A DNA stretch of 64,000 bases from Chrysaora quinquecirrha (lineage: Eukaryota; Cnidaria; Scyphozoa; Semaeostomeae; Pelagiidae), in the NCBI GenBank assembly GCA_014526335.1, contig JACTAT010000004.1, positions 2,956,306-3,020,305 on the forward strand, in the 5' to 3' direction. Positions 56,885-64,000 of this stretch are shown here, piece by piece. How positions within the stretch are numbered: the stretch's first letter is position 1; the number at the start of each line of letters is the position of its first letter. The notes beneath the pieces are model-generated. The model ran no database searches and was not told the DNA's origin. It saw only the letters and a program-made list of their open reading frames with translations. Made by a program: the position numbers and the translations under genes.

Positions 56885-57095
56885 TGTCCAGACGAAAAGC
56901 ATTGTTTGTCAACATTAAGATTTTCTTTACCAGAATGTTTGACCTTTACCACCTGCAAAACATTTTTACAAGCAAATTCTTTCAAGGTGTTTTGGAAAAC
57001 TTCAAAATATTCAATCTTTTCAACAAAAAGTTTAACAATGTTTTTATTGGCCAAAAGTCAAAATTGTCTTTCAAGCAAACCTCAAATGTTTTACC
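56885..57095. mobile_element. Foldback MITE copy, damaged
   Basis: CAGACGAAAAGCATTGTTTG, CAGAATGTTTGACCTTTACC, GTTTAACAATGTTTTTATTG and CAAGCAAACCTCAAATGTTT are family motifs with substitutions and indels. Confidence 0.5.
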
Positions 57096-58499
57096 CCATA
57101 ACTTGGTATACATGGTTTCATAAGCGGTTTTGGCATTTTACTAAGCGGAGGGAATCTCATACAGTTGGGATTCATAGCAATCCATTACATGGTGGATTTC
57201 AGTACACATATGATATCCTCCCTTCCAAAACATTATTTAAACTGTTTGGTACCCCTTTTAAGGGGGAAATTTATCCAAAGTTATTAAACCATGTTTATCC
57301 GTTTCCAATTTTTCATTTTATTTTTCATTTTAAAAATTTATTTTCAAACAAAATGCATAAAACATTTCTTTCGTTTCATTTTACCAACAAAATTTATTAA
57401 TTTGGCCAATCATAAAAATTTCATAGGGGCAACCAAAACAAGGGGTAACCTCAAAATAGCGGGCATCAAAAATGGTTTCCCTTTCCCCCAACCATATGGC
57501 CATTTTACTTAAAACGGTAATTTCAGGGGTTGCAGTTATTATTGGATTTTTTAGATTTTCTTTGAAGCTATTGCTTTCAACGTTATCTTGGTAATACCCC
57601 TAAAAACTTCATCATTAGACAAACTCTACTGCAAATAAATGGGTTGCTTAAAACAAAAGGTTTTAGAGCAATCTACAGTGGATCCCAAATTAATTTGGGA
57701 GGAAAAGCAGATATTATGTTTTCCCTACACTTTTCTAGATTCAAGCAGTTTAATTGCTGTATTAAGCGGAATGTTCTCAACGTTGCTGAGTTGGTGTTTG
57801 ACTTCTTAGTTGCACGTGTTCAATTACCCTTAATTGTTAATGTTGGCCAGTCGTTGGGTTTATTACATTAATTGTTCAAGCAATTGCTTATAAAAAGTGT
57901 TGCCGTTTGAATTAAAATTTTGGTTGCTTCGAGTAATTTAATTGAGCCCTAAAGTTGCTTTAATGTTAAACAGCCACCCTATTCCTTGAAGCAGTTGATT
58001 AAACGTTCTTTAAAAGGTATCGGCTAAATTGAAACTTTGGTTTCTTAGAGTAATTTAATTGAGCCCTGAAGTTGCTTTAATGAAATATCCAGCCCAGTTC
58101 CAAGATTGCAAAAATTACTTAAAAAAGGACCCGGCTAAATTGAAATTTCGCAGAGAATTTAAGAGCCCTGAAGGCTTTAATTTAAAGTCAGCCGGCCCTT
58201 TGTTCAACAAAAAAATAGTCTATTCGTCAAAATTGAAACCTTAAGGTAATTAATGACCCAAGTTTCTTAGTTAAGGCGACCCCAGCCTAGTTCTTATTAA
58301 CTCTAATTTAAAAGTTTAGCGTCCAAATTAAATTTTAAAATTTTTTAATTTTCAGCAAACTTAAGGTTAAATTCGCCCGACTTATTAAAATCGGGTTTTA
58401 TAATTACAATTGGCAAATTTCGGGGTAAGGACTTCCCAGAACTTTTAGCCAAATGTGAAAAGAACATGATTCTTCTTAAACGGGTTTATTCTCGGTTTA

Positions 58500-61400
58500 C
58501 CGAAATTGAATAGAATTTAAAACAAAATTAATTGAACAAAAATAAACAATTTTGATTTTTTGTGTTTAAAAAAATAAAAATTTAAAAGGAATAAAGGGGA
58601 AAAAGTTCGAAATAGGGATTTTAAATCCAAACACACATAAGATAAACCCGGTTGTTGTAAACGAATAAAGTAAAATATTATAGGAAATTAACGAAATTTT
58701 AACCTTCCAAGATAAAAATCAGAGAAAAACAAAAATTTCAAAGATTTATGAAAAGGGCTTAAAAAAAGGGGACTAAAAGGGGCCAATTTACCTGGGGGCA
58801 AATTATTTAAAAGAATCGAAAATTCAATCGTAACTTTTTGTTGTTTATTTTTTTTTTAAATTAAATAATTATTTCTTTTAACCTTTCTTCGCATTTGACG
58901 TTTCGGATAAAGGAAAATCGGATCCGATTCCACAGGCCGGTTCAGAAGGTTGTTTTCGGAATCCTTAAATTCAAAACGGGTATCCCGTGTTGATTGGTAC
59001 ACAAAGAAGTATAAAGGAAATTTATTAACCCCTGGTTTTTAAACCCATTTTAAACAATAATTGCCAAACCGGGTTCCATTAACTTTTAAATTTTAATAAA
59101 ATCATTTTGGTTTTTGGTTACAAGAAATTTGGTTTTAATTTTACTATTCCCCTTCTTTCAATTTCAATCATTTTCTTTATCAAAATTTTGCCCAAATTGG
59201 AAAAGGTTTAATTTTTTTGGCACCAAATTAAATTTTCTTAATTATTCCTTTTCCTTTTTTTGGATTTTTATCTTAATTGGCATTTCTTTTTGTTTTCCAT
59301 TTTATTCAATGATTCAATTTAAAATTTCTTTTTTTAAACCCTTAAAATTTTGAAACATTAACCCATTTTCCGATTAAAATTTATTTAAACCCTTAAAAAT
59401 TTCCTTTTTTCCTAGAAATTTCATTTAAAACATTTTACAAATTTCATTTTAAAAGCAAAATTTTTTTTAAATATTATAGAATTTTTCAAATTAATTTTGT
59501 TCAACTTTTTAAAACATAGTTTATTTTTGCATTAAATTTATTTCAAAAATTTTTTTCATTTTATTGGAAAAAATTTTTTAGGATTTTTAAAAAAAAAATT
59601 TTTTGTTTCAAACAATTTTAAAACCAATTTTTCCCTTTTTCAAAGAAAAATTTTCCCCAAAACCCAAAAAAAGGGCCTTTTTTCAAAAATTCCTTTTGGA
59701 AATTTTCTTTTTTAATTTTGGAAAAAAAAGGGGAAAAATTTTTTTAAAACCCAAAAAATTTAAAAAATAAATTTTTCCCAATTTATTTTGGAAAGCAAAA
59801 AAATTTTGAAAGAAAAATTTTTTAAAGTTTGGGCCTTTCAAAAAAAAGGTTTTGGGTTTCAAAAAAATTTTTACATTAAATTTTGGAAAAGAAAAAAAAG
59901 GGGGAAAACTTGGTTTCGTTTAAGGCTTTTGGGTTTAAAACCCTTTTGGGGAAACAAAAGGGCCCTTTTTGAAAAAAAGGGCCACAATTTAAAATTTGAG
60001 CAACAAATGGTTTGTTTGGTTTTTTCTTTAAAATTTCCTTAAACAAAAATTTTAAAAGAAAAATTTTTTTAAAAAGGATGGCCCCCAAATTTAAAATAAA
60101 GTTAAAACGGATTTTTAACAAACCCAAAAAAGAGGTTTGGAAAGTTTCGGTTTCTTTAAAGGGCCTTTGGGGGTGGAAACTTTAAACTTTTTGGGGCGTT
60201 TTTGGTTTCCAAAAAAAAACCACAAAATTTTGAAAAGAGTTTCAAAAGTTCCCCAAACGTTTAAAAATTACAAAAGGAAAAAATTTTTAAAAATGAAAAC
60301 AATTTTGGGTTTTTCAAATTTAAAAAAGTTAAATTTCCTAAAAATTTAAAAAGTTTCAAATTTTAAAAGGGAAAATTTTTTTTTAATTTAAAAAAATAAA
60401 ATTTTAAAGCTTTAAATTTCCAGGGTTTTGGATTTTTAAATTTTCCTTTTTAAAATTTGAAAATTTGCAGCCCTTTTTTGGAAAACCCTTCAAAGGAATT
60501 TTTTCCCAAAAAAAAAATTTTACCAAAAAACTTTAAAAAATTTGGAACAAAATTTTTTTCCCTTTATAACAATGAAAAAAATTTTGGGCTTCCCCCTTTT
60601 TAAAAGGGAAAGTTGCTGGGCCCCAAAATTTGATTTAAACCCGGGGGTTTTTGAAAAAAACTAAATCTTTAATTTAAATTGATCCCTTTTAGGTTTGGCG
60701 AAGGGTTTTCCAGTTTAAATTCAAAAAAAGGTTTTGAAAATTTAAAGTTAAAAATTTTTTTGTTTGGCCCATTTTTTTTGGGAAAAATTTAAACAAAATT
60801 TTTTTAATTTTAAAATAAATTTAATTTTAAAATTTAAAAAGGGAAAAAATTTTAAATTTCAAAAAGTTTAAAAATTTAAAGGAAAAATTTGGGGAACATT
60901 GTTTTAAAAAATTTAAAATTTTTAAAAAGCTACCATTTTTTAACCCTTTAAAATGGGGGAATTTAAAGAAAAACAAAATTTTGGTTTTGCCAAAAAAAAT
61001 TTTTTAAATTTTCCCTTTTTTTTTTTTAATTTTTTTTTGAAAAATGGGTTTAAAATTTTTTTTTTTAAAAAAAACCTTTAAAAAAATTTAAAACCCTTTT
61101 CGGGAAAATTTAAAAGTTTCCCCCAATTGGTAACCAAAAGGGTTTTAAAAGAAAGGGACTTTTTTTTACCTTTTTTCCCAAAAAATTTTGGACCGGGCAA
61201 ATTTTAAAAAGTAAATTTCAAATTTTTTCCCGTTTAAAGGGGGAAAAACCCTTTTTTTGGGGGTTTTTATATTGCAGGGTTTTAAAAAAAAAGGTAAAAA
61301 AATTTGGGAAAAAATTTTGTTTTGGGAATTTTAAATTTAAAGGGAATGGAAATTTAGTTTTAAAAAGTTAAAAAGGAAAAAATTTTTTATGAAAAAAATT

Positions 61401-63580
61401 TTTGGGAAAAAATCAAAAATTTTTCAAAAATTTTAAAATTTTTTGGGGAAAAACATTTTTAAAACAGATTTAAAGGGTTTTTTAAAATTTTTAAAAAAAT
61501 TTTTTTTGAAAAGTTTCAAAAAGTAATTTAAAGCAAAAAATTTCATTTTTTGTTTGGCCCCAAAAAAGAAATTTTTCCCTTTTTTGTTTCCTTTTTGGGG
61601 TTTTTGGGAAAAATTTTATTTTGAAAAAATTTTAAAAGTTTCAAATGGTTTTTTAAAAAAAAAATTCCCAAAAAAGTTTCAAAAATTTAAAATTTTAAAA
61701 AATAAATTTTTAAAGCCAAAAACAAAAAGAAATTTTTAAATTTCAAAAAAAAAAGGGGCCAGAAAAAATTCAAAAAATTTTTAGGGGAAATTAACAAACA
61801 TTTTAAAAGTTTAAAATTTTAAAAAATTTTAAATTTTGAAACCCAATTTTTAAAAATTTTTGCCAAAAATTTTTTTTAAATTTAAAAATTTTTTTCCCTT
61901 GTAAAAGGAAAATAGAATTTTAAAAAAATTTTTAAAACCAAAAAATAATTTTTGCAAAAATTTTTATGAAAAAAAATTAAACGGATTTTAAAAAATTTTT
62001 TCAAAAAGAAAAATTTTTAAATTTAAAACAATTTTGGTTGAAAAATTGGATTTTTAAAAAGGTTTAAAAAATTTTAAAGTTTAAAAAATTTTTTGAAAAA
62101 ATTTAAAAATTTTTAAAAGGGTTTTAAAAATTTTTTTAAAACAAATGTTTAAATTTTAAAAATTTTGGAAAAAAATTTTGGGGGAAAATTTAAAAATTTT
62201 AAAAATTTTTAAAAAAGGTTTGAAAAGGTTTTTAAAAGGTTAAAAAATTTTTGTTTGAAACAAATTTTTCCAAAGTTTAAAAACAATTTTGGAATTTCGA
62301 ATTTGCCTTTTTTTTAAAAGGGGATTTTGAACCCTTTTCCCAAATAAAGGGGAACCATTTTAGGAAAACAAATTTTTTACCCAAAAAACAAAATTTTTTA
62401 AAGTTTAAATTGTTGGGAAAACATTTTAAAAGTTTAAAAATTTAAAATTCTTTAAAAAAAACCTTTCAAAATTTATTTTAAAAAAAAAAAATTTAGAAAT
62501 TACAAATAATTTAATTTTATTACAAAAAAACCAAAATTTGGAAAATTTTAAAGTTTAAAACAATGTTTTAATTTTTGGCCTTAAAAAATTTTTCCCCCAA
62601 AAAAGAATTTGTTTGGGGTTTTAAATAAGAATTAAAAAAAAGGGTTTGAAAAATTTTTTTTGAATAGGGCCAAAAAAAAAATTTGGAAAAATTAAAATTT
62701 TTGCAAAAAAGTTTTTAAAATTTTTTGGCCAAAAAATTTTGGGTTTTAAAAGGGATTTGTTGGGTTTTTCAAAAATTTTAAAAAAAGTTTTCCCCCCAAA
62801 ATTTTTTTCCAAACAATTTTAAAAAAATTTTTAAAAGGGAAAAATTTAAACAATTTTTTTTTTTCCCAAAAATTTGGAAAAGAGGAGGAATTTCTAAAAA
62901 ATTAAAAAACTTTTAAAAGGGAAACCCAGATTCCCAAAAACATTTTTTTTTGGGAAAGGGAAAAAAAACAATTTTAAAGTTTTAAAAAAAATTTGAAGAA
63001 AAAGGAAAAATTTTAAAAAAAATTTTAACTTGTTTGAAACAAAGGGGTTTGATGAAATTTGGGAAAAATGTGTTTTAAACAAAAAAGGAACAAAAAAGTT
63101 TTGGGGTTCCGGGAAAATTAAAAATTTTAAAAAGAGGGAAATTTGGGAAAAAAATTTTCTAAAAAAAAATTTAAACCAAAAATTTTGGGGGAAAATAAAA
63201 AATCAAAAATTTTAAAAAAAAAATTTTCAATTTAAGAAATTTAAAAGTTTTAAAATCTTTTAAATTTAAAGGGCAAAATGGCTTAAAATTTTTCCCAAAA
63301 TAAAATTTTGGTTTTCCCAAACAAATTCCTTTTAAAACAACCTTTAAAAAATAAAAAAAAAAACCCCTTTTTAAAAAAAAGTTTTAAATTTTTTTTGTTT
63401 ATTTAAAAAACTTAATTTTCTTTTCCTTTTTAAATGAAAAGGGCTGAAAAATTTAACTTTAAAAAAAAAATTTTAAATCAAAAAAAAAGTGAAAATTTTT
63501 AAAAATATTAACGAAAATTTTAAAAAATTTAACCTTTTAAATGGTTTTGTTTACCCAAATTTTTAGAAATTTTTAAAAGG
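58500..63580. other. Low-quality sequence block made of homopolymer runs
   Basis: Same character as 28985-34553: almost only runs of two to eight identical bases, with no period and no coding structure. Normal sequence resumes at about 63584. Confidence 0.75.
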
Positions 63581-63583
63581 AAT

Positions 63584-63740
63584 ATTGTTAAGTTATACAA
63601 TCAAAGTCTATTCTGTCATCAATATCTTTTGTCCTAATTGTTCTTATTCATTGTTCTTCTTAAATGCTATTGTTAAGTTATCTTATCAAAGTCTATTCTG
63701 TATCCAATATCCTTTGTTCCTGGAGAACTGTATTGTTTTT
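63584..63740. repeat. Two-copy tandem repeat, about 85 bp
   Basis: ATTGTTAAGTTAT followed by ATCAAAGTCTATTCTGT occurs at 63584 and 63669, each with AATATC and TTTGT(C/T)C following. Confidence 0.6.
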
Positions 63741-63861
63741 AACTATTTGTTCCAAAACAACAGGAATTGTTTGATTCCAATAGTCTATTGTATAGTCTTT
63801 GTCTATTAGAATTGTTGAAATCCCCTTGTCCGTTTGAATGAGATGAAATGTCGAATATGTT

Positions 63862-64000
63862 AGGCCGTGGTCAAAAGAGTAAACATTGCCAGTCAAACGT
63901 TTGAGATTCGCTTCACAAACAATGTCTGACCGTTTCACCGCGTCATAAAACATTGCTTGACAAGCAGTATTTGATTTGCAGTGTTTTTGGAAAATTTCAA
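63862..64000. mobile_element. Foldback MITE, cut by the window end
   Basis: GGCCGTGGTCAAAAGAGTAA, CAAACAATGTCTGACCGTTT and ACATTGCTTGACAAGCAGTA identify the left half of a CAAACGATC-family element. Confidence 0.6.

Larger units (their letters stand above)
50490..58500. other. Progressively degraded sequence
   Basis: From about 50490 homopolymer runs become frequent and indel-like slippage appears. The most affected part is about 54000-56760. 56770-57500 is cleaner and still shows a recognisable foldback MITE. The N-terminal RPA1 exons should lie here and cannot be read. Open frames such as the one at 55283-55816 are rich in Phe and Lys, as expected from A/T runs, and are not supported. Confidence 0.6.

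Overview
The window is nuclear DNA from an AT-rich invertebrate animal genome, not bacterial or viral. The evidence is spliced genes with GT-AG introns, two conserved animal genes (an ABHD2-type lipase and RPA1), tRNA-derived SINEs, many MITEs, satellites and microsatellites. A cnidarian, sponge or other marine invertebrate fits, but I cannot name the species.

Layout. 1-2730: MITEs and intergenic DNA. 2731-15432: a large, apparently intact KDZ (Kyakuja-Dileera-Zisupton) DNA transposon bounded by about 117-bp degenerate terminal inverted repeats. It carries two convergent multi-exon genes: a plus-strand accessory gene with a homeodomain-like and an HMG-box domain (2987-5584), and a minus-strand KDZ transposase of 957 residues in 17 exons (15222-8820). 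Their 3' ends are separated by about 23 copies of a 111-bp satellite. 15433-23170: seven exons of an ABHD2 homologue on the minus strand. Its last exon, with the catalytic His, is not visible, so the transposon appears to lie in its last intron. 25371-28715: three small exons of an unrecognised, probably secreted protein. 36222-50259: an interrupted RPA1 gene on the minus strand. Its introns hold SINEs, a complete-looking hammerhead ribozyme on the minus strand (37108-37168), a CTAA-type microsatellite and a 160-bp satellite ending 13 bp from an exon.

Sequence quality is uneven. 28985-34553 and 58500-63580 are almost entirely short homopolymer runs. 50490-58500 is partly degraded in the same way, and one RPA1 exon at its edge is frameshifted. 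These blocks look like failed consensus rather than biology, and open frames in them should not be trusted.

The most interesting unit is the KDZ element. Each TIR carries three spaced copies of a TGATTAAT-containing motif, a TAAT-core site of the kind homeodomains bind, and the element's own second gene encodes a homeodomain-like domain. This suggests, as inference, that the accessory protein binds the transposon ends or controls its promoters.
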